Source: Pseudonocardia sp. EC080619-01 (lineage in GTDB: Bacteria > Actinomycetota > Actinomycetes > Mycobacteriales > Pseudonocardiaceae). Taken from it: 64,000 nucleotides of DNA. The stretch is taken from the NCBI RefSeq assembly GCF_001420995.1, contig NZ_CP012184.1, positions 2,278,501-2,342,500 of the forward strand. The letters run 5' to 3'. Of this stretch, positions 45,090 through 53,532 are shown piece after piece; position 1 is the first letter of the stretch; every line of letters starts with the position of its first letter. The notes beneath the pieces are model-generated. The model made no database searches and was not told the origin of the DNA. It saw only the letters and a list, made by a program, of their open reading frames with translations. A program made the translations under genes and the position numbers.

Positions 45090-45785
45090 GTGAGCGGTCG
45101 CGCAGGGCGCCGGAGGGAGCCGCGGCAGGAGCGGTCCCGGCGGATGGTGGAGCGGATCGTGGAGGCGGGCCGCGAGGTCCTGGTCGCGCGCGGCTACGAC
45201 GGCGCCTCCACGAACCGGATCGCCGAGGCCGCGGGGATCTCGCCGGGCTCGCTCTACCAGTACTTCCCCGACAAGGACGCGGTGCTCGCCGAGGTGCTCG
45301 ACCGGTACCTCGACGGGATGGAGGCTCGCGTCTCGCGCGCGTTCCTGGACGGGCTCAGCGGCGGCACCCCGGGGCCGGGCGGTGCGGCGGACCCGGGCCG
45401 CGGCACCGGGCCGGTCGTCCGCGCCACCCTCGACGCCCTGCTCGACGCGTTCTCCGAGCAGCCCGACCTGCTGCGGGTGATCGTCGAGCAGCTCCCGCGC
45501 GCACCCGGGTCGTCGGGCAGGCCCGGGCGGCGGGCCGCGTTCGCCGGCCGGATCGACGATCTCGTCGCGACGGTGCTGCTCACCCGCGGCGCGACGGACC
45601 CGGACACCGCCCGCGCGTCGGCGTGGACGGTGGTCCGGACGGTCGAGCACCTGACGACCGGGTTCGTCCTGGAGCGTCCCGCGTTCGGTCGCGACCTGCT
45701 CGTCGAGGAGCTGACGACGCTGGTCGCCGGTTACCTCGACGCGCGGTGGAGCGGCGGGCGGGTCGCGTCGGACGGACCGTCCTGA
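45090..45785 (+). CDS. TetR-family regulator
   Basis: A 231-aa regulator. The HTH (STNRIAEAAGISPGSLYQYF then PDKDAVLAEVLDRYLDG) follows a basic N-terminus (RRREPRQERSRRMVERIVEA). The C-terminal ligand domain has no clear relatives. The GTG at 45090 has GGGAG 8 nt upstream. The 3' end overlaps the convergent rhodanese gene by 55 bp, so antisense interference is possible. It probably represses the divergent MpaB-like oxygenase gene. Confidence 0.9.
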   Translation: MSGRAGRRREPRQERSRRMVERIVEAGREVLVARGYDGASTNRIAEAAGISPGSLYQYFPDKDAVLAEVLDRYLDGMEARVSRAFLDGLSGGTPGPGGAADPGRGTGPVVRATLDALLDAFSEQPDLLRVIVEQLPRAPGSSGRPGRRAAFAGRIDDLVATVLLTRGATDPDTARASAWTVVRTVEHLTTGFVLERPAFGRDLLVEELTTLVAGYLDARWSGGRVASDGPS

Positions 45786-46165
45786 CCGGGTTCGGTCGGC
45801 AGGCCCGCGGCCGCCCAGGCCCGGAACCCGCCGTCGACGTCGGTCGCCCGGTGGAGGCCGAGGTCCTGCAGCGAGGCGGCGGCCAGGCTGGAGCTGTAGC
45901 CCTCCGAGCAGAACAGGATCCACCGGACGTCGTGACCGGTCGCCTCCGGGATCCGGGCGTCCGAGGTGGGGTCGAGCCGCCACTCCAGGTGGTTGCGCTC
46001 GATCACGAGCGCCCCCGGGACGGCACCTTCCTCGACCCGCTGCCAGCCCGGCCGGGTGTCGACGAGGTACGCGCCCTCCTCGACGAGCGCCGCGGCCCGG
46101 GCCGGGTCCGGCCGGTCGAGCCGGGCCCGCGCCGCGGCCAGGAGATCTCCGACGGTCCGGGTCAT
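45731..46165 (-). CDS. Rhodanese-like sulfurtransferase
   Basis: A 144-aa single-domain rhodanese. The active-site loop is LFCSEGYSSSLAAAS with the catalytic cysteine present; other signatures are YLVDTRPGWQRVEEGAVPGA and GFRAWAAAGLP. It would transfer sulfane sulfur, plausibly from products of cysteine metabolism. The ATG overlaps the cysteine dioxygenase stop by 4 bp, so it is the second gene of that operon. The last 55 bp lie on the opposite strand to the TetR gene end. Confidence 0.9.
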   Translation of the reverse strand: MTRTVGDLLAAARARLDRPDPARAAALVEEGAYLVDTRPGWQRVEEGAVPGALVIERNHLEWRLDPTSDARIPEATGHDVRWILFCSEGYSSSLAAASLQDLGLHRATDVDGGFRAWAAAGLPTEPGQDGPSDATRPPLHRASR

Positions 46166-46734
46166 CCGACGCCCTGTCCCGGCTGGACGAGCTCGGTGCG
46201 GCTGCGGCGCAGGCGCTGGTGCCCCGCGGTGGCAGGGACGTCCTCGACCTCGTAGTAGGACATCGCCGACAGCGGCGGCGAGTAGGCGTGCACGCTCACG
46301 GCGGCCTCGTCGGCGGTGTTGGCAACGTCGTGCACGTGCCCCAGCGGGAACGCGGCGCCGCGGCCGTGCCGCAGCGTCCGGGTCCGGAGGCCGGCCGGAC
46401 CGCCCCAGCGGCGCTCGGTCAACGTGCCGGACACGACGGTCAGCGCGCCGATCGAGCCGGCGTGGTCGTGCAGCTCCGCGATCTGCTCGGTGGCCCAGCT
46501 GATCAGCCAGACGTCGACCAGGCCGTCGCTGCGCAGCAACCGGTACCAGCGCCGGTGGGGATCGACGACGACCTCGTGCCGGCCGGCGCGCACGTCGGCC
46601 GCGATCTCGCGGGTGAGCTCCTGCAGGTCCTGCAGGTCGTAGGGGGTCGGCGCCGCGACGGGCCGGGCATGGACGGTCGCCGTCCGCGAGGCGGACGGGC
46701 GGGCAGGGCGGGACGCACGGACGGGTGCGGACAC
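46162..46734 (-). CDS. Cysteine dioxygenase family protein
   Basis: A 190-aa cupin that would oxidise cysteine to cysteine sulfinate with ferrous iron. The iron ligands are visible: AELHDHAGSIGALTVVSG (His-x-His) and GHVHDVANTADE (third His). A Tyr in the C-terminal MSYYEVEDV region may correspond to a conserved active-site Tyr. The N-terminal 35 residues are basic and disordered. The GTG start has GGAG 7 nt upstream. It is preceded by a 26-codon leader peptide gene and followed, with a 4-bp overlap, by the rhodanese gene. Confidence 0.9.
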   Translation of the reverse strand: MSAPVRASRPARPSASRTATVHARPVAAPTPYDLQDLQELTREIAADVRAGRHEVVVDPHRRWYRLLRSDGLVDVWLISWATEQIAELHDHAGSIGALTVVSGTLTERRWGGPAGLRTRTLRHGRGAAFPLGHVHDVANTADEAAVSVHAYSPPLSAMSYYEVEDVPATAGHQRLRRSRTELVQPGQGVG

Positions 46735-46774
46735 GGTGGTACTCCAGAGACGTCGGTCGAGCGGGATCGGGTCC

Positions 46775-46855
46775 TCAGCTCGGGCGACAGCCCTGATCGA
46801 AGTGGTCGGCGCGACGGGTACCCCACAGGGGACCGAGGGTCGCTGCCTGACTCAT
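46775..46855 (-). CDS. Putative regulatory leader peptide upstream of cysteine dioxygenase
   Basis: A 26-codon ORF, too short for routine ORF calling. It starts ATG 46855, reads MSQAATLGPLWGTRRADHFD and ends QGCRPS, with TGA 40 bp before the cysteine dioxygenase start. The TRRxDxxxxxxCR pattern matches the short leader peptides found before sulfur-metabolism genes in actinobacteria, where scarcity of Cys-tRNA changes downstream expression. A small hairpin (GGTCCCC/GGGGTACC type) lies in the middle of the ORF. There is no clear SD, so it may be leaderless. Confidence 0.6.
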   Translation of the reverse strand: MSQAATLGPLWGTRRADHFDQGCRPS

Positions 46856-46979
46856 GACGACGATGTCACCACACGGTGACAGCCGGGTTCAACCGCGTGT
46901 CCGGCCGCCGGGAACGGCACCCGCCGTGTCCGGACAACATCGCCCTGACCTGCGTGTCCGCCGTCACAACGGTCAGGGC

Positions 46980-49900
46980 TCAGATGTCGTCGGACATGCC
47001 GATCACCGTGTCCAGCCCCGACAGGACCAGCGACCGTCGTGCCTGGCTCCCCGCCGGGGCGACGAGCGTCATCGCGATCCCGTCGGCGCGCATCCGCCGT
47101 GCCGCCTCGGAGAGCAGGGCGATCCCGGCGCTGCTGACGAAGGTGCCCGTCGCGAGGTTCAGCGTGACCGGGACCCGGCGGGCGAGGTGCTCCATCAGCG
47201 GGGCACGCACGGCGGCGACGCCGTCGAGGTCCAGGTCGCCGACGACGGTGAGCCGGACCCCGTACGCGTCCGGCGCGGCCCGCAACCGCGTCGTGGGCGG
47301 CCGGACGCCGTCCCCGTCGCCCTGCGGTGACGGTCCGGCCTGGCCGGTGTGGTCCCGGCCCGGCTCGGGCTCGCCCGCGACGAACTCCACCGGTGGCTCG
47401 GAGCCGGGCGTGCCGATCTCGACGGGGTTCGCGGGCAGCCGGAACCGCACGACGGTGCCGTCGTCGCCCGGGGCGATCCGCACGTCCTCGCCGAGCTCGC
47501 GGATGAGCGCGATGCCGCGCCCGCGGTACCCGGGATCGGGGGGCGGGGGGCGCCACCTCCCGCCGTCGGACACGCGGACCGCGATCGCTCCGTCCGTCGT
47601 GAGCGCGAGCTCCAGGTCGACACCGGCCCCGGCCTCGTCGCCCGCCTCCCCGTACGCGTGCTCGATCGAGTTCGTGACGGCCTCGCCGACGGTCAGCTGC
47701 AGGTCGCTGGCCGCGTCCGGGCCCATCCCGCAGACGGTCGCCCAGCGGCCGACGGCGCGGCGCAGCGGGGCCAGCTGCTTCGGGTCCGCCCGCACGGTGA
47801 CCCGCAGCGGGGGCGGCATCAGCCGGGCGACGACGACGACCGTGTCGTCCGGGACCGACAGGCCCTCGGACATCCGGTTGAGCAGGGTGTCGGCCATGTC
47901 GCGCGGTTGCGCACCGGCGAGCTCGCCGAACGCCCCGGAGAGCCGGGCCAGGCCGTCGTCGATGACCTCGTCGCGGCGCTCGAACAGGCCGTCCGAGCAG
48001 AGCAGGATGGTCTCGCCCGGCTCCATCCGCGCGGTCGCCTCCGCGAACGGGGGCCGGCCCGAGATGCCCAGCGGCACGCCACGTCCCTCGGAGAGGGTGC
48101 GGACCCCGTCCTGCCCGGCGACCAGCGGCGGCGGGTGCCCGGCGCTGGCGTAGCGCAGCTCGCCGGTGCCGGTGTCGATGGTCGCGATCGCGACGGTGCT
48201 CGCCGTCGCGCCGCGGACCCGCAGCGCGTACAGGTCGAGCTGCTCCAGCGCGCGGGCCGGCGGCTGGCCGTTGACCAGGTTCGAGGCGACCGCGCTGCGG
48301 AGCTGGCCCATCACGGCCGCGGCGGCCGGGCCGCGCCCGACGACGTCGCCCACCACCAGCGCGACGACGTCGCCCTCGAGCTCCAGCACGTCGAACCAGT
48401 CGCCGCCGGCCTCGGTCCCCTGGGTGCCCGGCCGGTAGCGGGTCGCCAGCGACAGACGCTCGATGTCGGGGAGGCGCTGCGGCAGCAGGCTGCGCTGCAG
48501 CGTCACCGCGACCTCGTGCTCGGCCTGGTGCAGCTGGGCCCGCATGATCGCCTGCGCGCACTGGTTGGCCAGGGTGCGCACGAAGCTCTGCTGCTCGGGG
48601 CTGAACGACGGTTCGCTCGGGAACCGCAGCCCGATCACGCCGATCGGCCGGCCCGCGACCATCAGCGGCACCGCGGTGTTCACCGGGTAGCGACGGGTCT
48701 CGGAGAGGTCCTGGGCGTTCCAGACCGGCTCCCCGCCGACCACTGCACGGCTCAGCGGGTGGGTGCGGCCGGGCGTGTGCATCGGTGGCCCGTCCGCGGG
48801 CCAGCCGGCCTCGCTGAGCAGCGTCAGCGTGCCGTGCTCGTCGGTGAGGAGCACCGCGACCGCCTCGGCCCCGATCGAGCTGCGCCCGTGCTCGACGACG
48901 ACGTCGGCCACGGCCTCCAGGTCGGTCGCCTGCGCCAGGCCGGTGGCGACGGCGCCGAGCCGCTCCGCGAGCCGGCGGGCCTCGGTCTCGGCGTCCAGCA
49001 TGGACGCCCGGTCGAGCGCCTGCGCGGCCAGCTCGGCGACGGCGATCGCGGCCTCGCGGTCCGCGTCGGACAGTCGTCGTTCGGTCAGCATCGACACCGC
49101 GAGCACGCCGAGTGCCCGGCCGCCGGCGACCAGCGGCAGGATGCCCAGCGTCTGCGCGTGCTCGGGTGCGACGCCGATCTGCGCCGGGAAGCGCTCCGCC
49201 CACTCCTTCGCCGACCCGAACCAGATCGGCCGGCGCTCGGTGAGCACCTCGGCGAACGCCATGGGGGCGTCGACGGCGATCCGGCCGGCCCGCTGCCACA
49301 GGTCGTGGTCCCAGCCGTGCCCGGTGAGCGCGTGCAGCCACGGCCCGCGGACCTCCCACACCCCGGCGAAGTCGGCGTCGAGCAGGTCGACGATGTGGTC
49401 GGCGGCGATCGCCGCGACCTCGCCCGCGGTGGCGGCCGCGGACATCTTCGCGGTCGCCCGGTGCAGCAGCACGAGCCGCTGCGCCGTGGACCGCTCCTGC
49501 TCCAGCAGGCGGGCGTTGTCCACGGCGAGCCCGGCCCGGCGGCCGATCTCGGAGAGCAGGTCGAGATCGTCGGCCGTGTAGGGCTCGGCGGACTCGGCGC
49601 GGACGACGGTGAGCACCGCGCTGGTGCGGCCTCGGGCGGGCAGCGGCACGACCGTCACGGACCGGGCCCGCAGCCGTCCCCAGGCCCGGCGCTGTGTCGC
49701 CGGGAGGTGGCGGAGCGCCTCGTCGAGCCGGCCCTGGTCGATGATCTCCGGCCGGCCGGTGCCCTCGGCGTCGACGGGGAGCAGCGGGCCGAGCCGCCAC
49801 AGCGACGGCTCGAGCGCGGTCCGGCCCGCCGCGACCGCGAGGGTTCCGGCCGCCCCGTCCGGGCCGGCGTCGTGCACGAGCGCGATGTCGGCCAGGCGGT

Positions 49901-52619
49901 CGTCGACGACGGCGCGCACCAGCTGGTCGGTCCGGCCGGTCCGGGTGATCTCCCGTTCCAGTGACTCGGCGACCTCGGAGTAGATCCGGTGCCGCCGCTG
50001 CTCGCGGTGCTGGACGTCGATGTCGAGGCAGCCGCCGACGTAGCCCGCGGACCGCTCGCCGTCCTGCACGGGGGCACCGCGGTCGAGCACCCAGCGGTGG
50101 CGGCCGGTCCGGTCGAGCAGGCGGTACTCGACCTCGAACGGGGCGTGCGCGCGGTTCGCGGCCGAGGTCACCGAGCGGTAGCGCTCGCGGTCGTCGGGAT
50201 GGATCCGGCGCCGCCAGTCCAGCCCGAGCTCGTGCGACGGGTCGTCGACACCGGTGAAGTCCACCCAGCCCCGGTTGACGAACAGCCGGTGCCCGCCGGG
50301 GTCGTCGACCCAGATCAGCGCCGGTGTGGAGTCCGCCATGGCGCGGAACTGCAGCTCCGCGGCCCGCCGGACCCGGCCCAGCTGCAGGTGGTTGGTGACC
50401 CGGGCGAGCAGCTCACGGGCGGAGAACGGGCGGACCAGGTAGTCGTCGGCACCGGCCGCGAACCCCTCCACCGCGGCCTCCTCGCTCGTCTGCGAGGAGA
50501 GCAGCACCACCGGCACCCCGACCGTCCGCGGGTCGGAGCGCAGGGCCCGCAGCAGCTCGATGCCACCGCTCGCCGGCAGTGCCGCGTCGGCCACGACGAG
50601 ATCGGGCGGATCGGTGCGGGCGGCGTCGAGTGCGGCCGCGCCGTCGGCGACCGCCTGCACCCGCCACTGCTCGGAGAGCAGGTCGCGCAGGTAGCCGCGC
50701 ATCTCGCGGTCGTCGTCGACGACCAGGACGCGGTCGGACCAGGTGAGGTCGAGCCCGTCGACGACGGAGCCGTCGACAGCGCGGCCACGCGTCCGGTCCG
50801 CGTCCGCGGTCGGTCCGACGTCGACGTCGTCGGGCGGGTCGGGGAGCCAGCGCAACGCCTCGGCCACATACGGCGCGGCGAGCTGCGGCGCGGAGCGTGC
50901 CCCGGTACGGGACCGGACCAGCCGGTCCTGCGGCAGGTGGGCGAAACCGAGCGGGAGCCGCACGGTGAACGTGCTGCCCCCGTCGGGGCCTGCGGCGACG
51001 GCGATGCTGCCGCGGTGCAGCCGGACCAGCTGCCGGATCAGCGGCAGCCCGAGCCCGCTGCCCTCGAGGGTCCGCCCGCGACGCGATCCCGCCCGGTGGA
51101 AGCGGTCGAAGACGGTGTCGATCTCGTCGCCCGGGATCCCGACGCCGGTGTCCGACACCCGCAGGACGACCTGCTCGCCGTCCTGGGTGAGCTCGACCGA
51201 GACCCCGCCGTCCATCGTGTACTTGACGGCGTTGCTGAGCAGGTTGAGGACGATCTTCTCCCAGGCGTCGCGGTCCACCCAGACGGGACGGCCGCCGCGG
51301 GGCGTGGACGACGTCAGCGACAGTCTCGCCTGCTCCAGGACGGGCGCGAACGCGGCGACGATCTCCGCGGTGGTGGTGCCGAGCTCGGTCGGGGCGAACA
51401 GGCCCTCGTGCCGGCCGGACTGCAGCGCCGAGACGTCGAGCAGGCTGTCGACGAGCTTGAGCATCCGCTCGGCGTTGCGCCGGGCGAGCGCCACCTCGGA
51501 GCGGACGGCCGCGTCCTCGTGCTCACGCAGCCGCTCCAGCGGGCCGAGCACCAGCGTCAGCGGGTCACGGAACTCGTCCCCGAGCCCGGCGTAGTACTCG
51601 ACGCGGGCCTGCTCGGCGGTCGTGATGTCGGCGCGCCGGTCACGCTCCCGGTCACGGGCCAGCGCGGTCGCGAGCACCGTGCCGATGTTGCCGATGACCA
51701 ACCGCAGGAACGAGCGGTGCGCGGCGTCCAGCGGCAGCAGCGGCGGCACACCGATCACGACGGCGATCCCGGTCGCGCCGTCCGGCGTGTGCAGCACGGC
51801 GCGGGCCAGGTCGGTGACCGGCGGCTCGGCGCCGTGCACCGCCGACGGCTCGACCGTCACGAACTCGACGTCGGAACCGACGTCGGCGCTGCGGTCCGCG
51901 GGCAGCCAGCCCGGCGGCGGGTCGTCGACGTTCACCGCGGCCAGCCTGCGGGCCTCGGCACCGAGGGTCGCGATGAGCGCGCAGCCGTGGTGCTCCTGGG
52001 CGTCGGCGAGCACCTCGGTCAGCCGCTCGACGGCCACGTCCAGGGTCGGAGCGTCACGCGCGGCCTCGCCGAGCGCGGCGAGAACCGTCAGCCGGGCGGC
52101 ACCGACGACGCTGCCGGTGACCTCGGTGAGCAGCGTGATCAGGCCGAGCACCTGCCCGCCGGCCCCGCGGACCGGGGTCGTCGAGTAGTCCCACCAGGTC
52201 GCCTCCGGGCGGCCCCAGCGCCCGAGCACGATCTTGTCCGCGGACCGGGCGATGCCGTCCCGGCCACCGCCGAGCAGCTCCGGGAGCTCGCCGGCGAGGT
52301 GCTCGGAGAACTCCGGCCAGCCCTCGCGCAGCGGACGGCCGAACGCGAACGGGTGCCGCAGGCCGGCGTGCCGGACGAAGGCGTCGTTGTAGAGCAGGAC
52401 CGACTCGGCGCCCCACCAGGCCACCAGCGGCTGCCGGCTCTCCAGCATGAACCGGACGGTGTCCTCGAGCTCGCGGTCCCAGCCGGAGCGGGACCCGAGC
52501 GGGGTCGCGGCCCAGTCGGTCGTCTCGAGCAGGTGACGCACGCCGACGGCGCCGTCCGTCACCTGCTCGTCGGTCGTCTCCACCTGTGCGCCATCCCGTC
52601 CCGCGTCGTCGGCCCCCAC
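46980..52619 (-). CDS. Giant fusion: hybrid histidine kinase (degenerate) with SpoIIE phosphatase, RsbW-like kinase and STAS domains
   Basis: About 1,879 aa with no membrane helix. Domains in order: PAS (about 30-160), GAF-like (175-325), HisKA (335-400), HATPase (450-570; NLLSNAVKYTMDGG, VSDTGVGIPG), receiver (630-750), PAS with PAC (770-870), three GAF-like regions (890-1380), SpoIIE/PP2C (1395-1590; GGDWFDVLELEGD, Asp-1407, LLCSDGLFERRDE), RsbW-like HATPase (1605-1720; AVTNSIEHAYGEA), and STAS (1770-1879; FVSSAGIALL, Ser-1830 at the phospho-site). The HisKA phospho-acceptor is Asp-348 (LGDEFRDPL in place of SHELRTPL). The receiver keeps Asp-678 but has Arg-730 for the conserved Lys (YLVRPF). 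The GTG 52619 start is uncertain; GTG 52583 is an alternative. It is last in a three-gene operon. Confidence 0.85.
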   Translation of the reverse strand: MGADDAGRDGAQVETTDEQVTDGAVGVRHLLETTDWAATPLGSRSGWDRELEDTVRFMLESRQPLVAWWGAESVLLYNDAFVRHAGLRHPFAFGRPLREGWPEFSEHLAGELPELLGGGRDGIARSADKIVLGRWGRPEATWWDYSTTPVRGAGGQVLGLITLLTEVTGSVVGAARLTVLAALGEAARDAPTLDVAVERLTEVLADAQEHHGCALIATLGAEARRLAAVNVDDPPPGWLPADRSADVGSDVEFVTVEPSAVHGAEPPVTDLARAVLHTPDGATGIAVVIGVPPLLPLDAAHRSFLRLVIGNIGTVLATALARDRERDRRADITTAEQARVEYYAGLGDEFRDPLTLVLGPLERLREHEDAAVRSEVALARRNAERMLKLVDSLLDVSALQSGRHEGLFAPTELGTTTAEIVAAFAPVLEQARLSLTSSTPRGGRPVWVDRDAWEKIVLNLLSNAVKYTMDGGVSVELTQDGEQVVLRVSDTGVGIPGDEIDTVFDRFHRAGSRRGRTLEGSGLGLPLIRQLVRLHRGSIAVAAGPDGGSTFTVRLPLGFAHLPQDRLVRSRTGARSAPQLAAPYVAEALRWLPDPPDDVDVGPTADADRTRGRAVDGSVVDGLDLTWSDRVLVVDDDREMRGYLRDLLSEQWRVQAVADGAAALDAARTDPPDLVVADAALPASGGIELLRALRSDPRTVGVPVVLLSSQTSEEAAVEGFAAGADDYLVRPFSARELLARVTNHLQLGRVRRAAELQFRAMADSTPALIWVDDPGGHRLFVNRGWVDFTGVDDPSHELGLDWRRRIHPDDRERYRSVTSAANRAHAPFEVEYRLLDRTGRHRWVLDRGAPVQDGERSAGYVGGCLDIDVQHREQRRHRIYSEVAESLEREITRTGRTDQLVRAVVDDRLADIALVHDAGPDGAAGTLAVAAGRTALEPSLWRLGPLLPVDAEGTGRPEIIDQGRLDEALRHLPATQRRAWGRLRARSVTVVPLPARGRTSAVLTVVRAESAEPYTADDLDLLSEIGRRAGLAVDNARLLEQERSTAQRLVLLHRATAKMSAAATAGEVAAIAADHIVDLLDADFAGVWEVRGPWLHALTGHGWDHDLWQRAGRIAVDAPMAFAEVLTERRPIWFGSAKEWAERFPAQIGVAPEHAQTLGILPLVAGGRALGVLAVSMLTERRLSDADREAAIAVAELAAQALDRASMLDAETEARRLAERLGAVATGLAQATDLEAVADVVVEHGRSSIGAEAVAVLLTDEHGTLTLLSEAGWPADGPPMHTPGRTHPLSRAVVGGEPVWNAQDLSETRRYPVNTAVPLMVAGRPIGVIGLRFPSEPSFSPEQQSFVRTLANQCAQAIMRAQLHQAEHEVAVTLQRSLLPQRLPDIERLSLATRYRPGTQGTEAGGDWFDVLELEGDVVALVVGDVVGRGPAAAAVMGQLRSAVASNLVNGQPPARALEQLDLYALRVRGATASTVAIATIDTGTGELRYASAGHPPPLVAGQDGVRTLSEGRGVPLGISGRPPFAEATARMEPGETILLCSDGLFERRDEVIDDGLARLSGAFGELAGAQPRDMADTLLNRMSEGLSVPDDTVVVVARLMPPPLRVTVRADPKQLAPLRRAVGRWATVCGMGPDAASDLQLTVGEAVTNSIEHAYGEAGDEAGAGVDLELALTTDGAIAVRVSDGGRWRPPPPDPGYRGRGIALIRELGEDVRIAPGDDGTVVRFRLPANPVEIGTPGSEPPVEFVAGEPEPGRDHTGQAGPSPQGDGDGVRPPTTRLRAAPDAYGVRLTVVGDLDLDGVAAVRAPLMEHLARRVPVTLNLATGTFVSSAGIALLSEAARRMRADGIAMTLVAPAGSQARRSLVLSGLDTVIGMSDDI

Positions 52620-52668
52620 GATCCCATCAGCAGCCGGTGTCCGGCAGGTCGAGCCGGGCGGGCCGCGG

Positions 52669-53532
52669 TCAGCCGGTGCGGTGCCGGGCCGCGTCGCGGT
52701 GCTCGGCAAGCCACCGCCGCAGGTCGGTGAGCGGGCCCTCGCGGCCCGGCTCGTGGTAGATCTCGTGCCAGAGACCGTCGTACCAGCGCACCGTGGTGTC
52801 GGCGGAGCCGCTGGCCTCGTCCAGCTTGCGGGTACCGGCCGGGTCGGTGAGCCGGTCGGCGGTCCCGTGCTGGACCAGCAGCGGCAGCCGCAGCTCGGCG
52901 GCCCGCGGGGGCAGGTCGTCCATCTGCGCGTAGACGGCAGCGCCCAGCGCGAGCGTCGGCTTGCCGTGGTGGACGAGCGGATCGGCCTCGTAGGCGTCGA
53001 CGACGGCCGGGTCCGAGCTGATCGCCGAGGTGTCGATCCCGACCGGGCGCACCGTCGGGAGTACCCGCGCGACCAGCGACAGCACCGGGACGAGCGGCGC
53101 GGGAACGGTGTCGGACGCCAGCGCCGGCGCGGACAGTGCCAGCCCGTCGAGCCGGTCCTGGTGACGCAGCGCGTAGGCGAGGGCGATCTGCCCGCCGAGG
53201 CTGTGCCCGAGCAGGTAGACCGGGACGCCGGGGTGCCGGGCGACGATCTCCCGGCGGAAGGTCTCGAAGTCCTGCAGGAGATCGTCGTAGCGCCGGACGT
53301 GCACGCGGGTCCCGCCGGAGCGGCCGTGGCCGCGGTGGTCGAGCCCGTAGACGGCCCAGCCGTCGGGCCGCAGTGTGTCGACGACGGTGCCGTAGCGACC
53401 GGAGTGCTCGCCGATGCCGTGGCTGAGCAGCAGGACACCGGCCACGTCGCCCGGCGGCAGCCAGCCCTGCCAGAACAGCTCGACACCACCGACGCCGGGC
53501 AACCGCCCCTGCACGTCCGGTGCGGTCGTCAC
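52669..53532 (-). CDS. Alpha/beta hydrolase, monoacylglycerol lipase-like
   Basis: A 287-aa serine hydrolase. It has LLSHGIGEHSGRYGTVVDTL (oxyanion region), the nucleophile elbow LLGHSLGGQIALAY (GHSLG), catalytic Asp in QHGTADRLTDP and His in YDGLWHEIYHEP. This pattern is that of the Hydrolase_4 or monoacylglycerol lipase group. The GTG start overlaps the stop of the acidic membrane protein gene by 4 bp (GTGA), and the giant sensor gene starts about 50 bp downstream. Confidence 0.9.
   Translation of the reverse strand: MTTAPDVQGRLPGVGGVELFWQGWLPPGDVAGVLLLSHGIGEHSGRYGTVVDTLRPDGWAVYGLDHRGHGRSGGTRVHVRRYDDLLQDFETFRREIVARHPGVPVYLLGHSLGGQIALAYALRHQDRLDGLALSAPALASDTVPAPLVPVLSLVARVLPTVRPVGIDTSAISSDPAVVDAYEADPLVHHGKPTLALGAAVYAQMDDLPPRAAELRLPLLVQHGTADRLTDPAGTRKLDEASGSADTTVRWYDGLWHEIYHEPGREGPLTDLRRWLAEHRDAARHRTG

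Noticed and set aside
46735..46979. SAM-type riboswitch upstream of cysteine dioxygenase
   Set aside because: A GTCATGAG stretch resembles the start of S-box RNAs, but the downstream conserved AAC/GG core and pairing could not be found; the leader peptide explains it better.
47349..52730. Long plus-strand ORFs (871 and 913 aa) opposite the giant sensor gene
   Set aside because: The translations (for example strings of HRR, RPG and DDG) carry no domain signal, whereas the minus-strand frame has ten recognisable domains.
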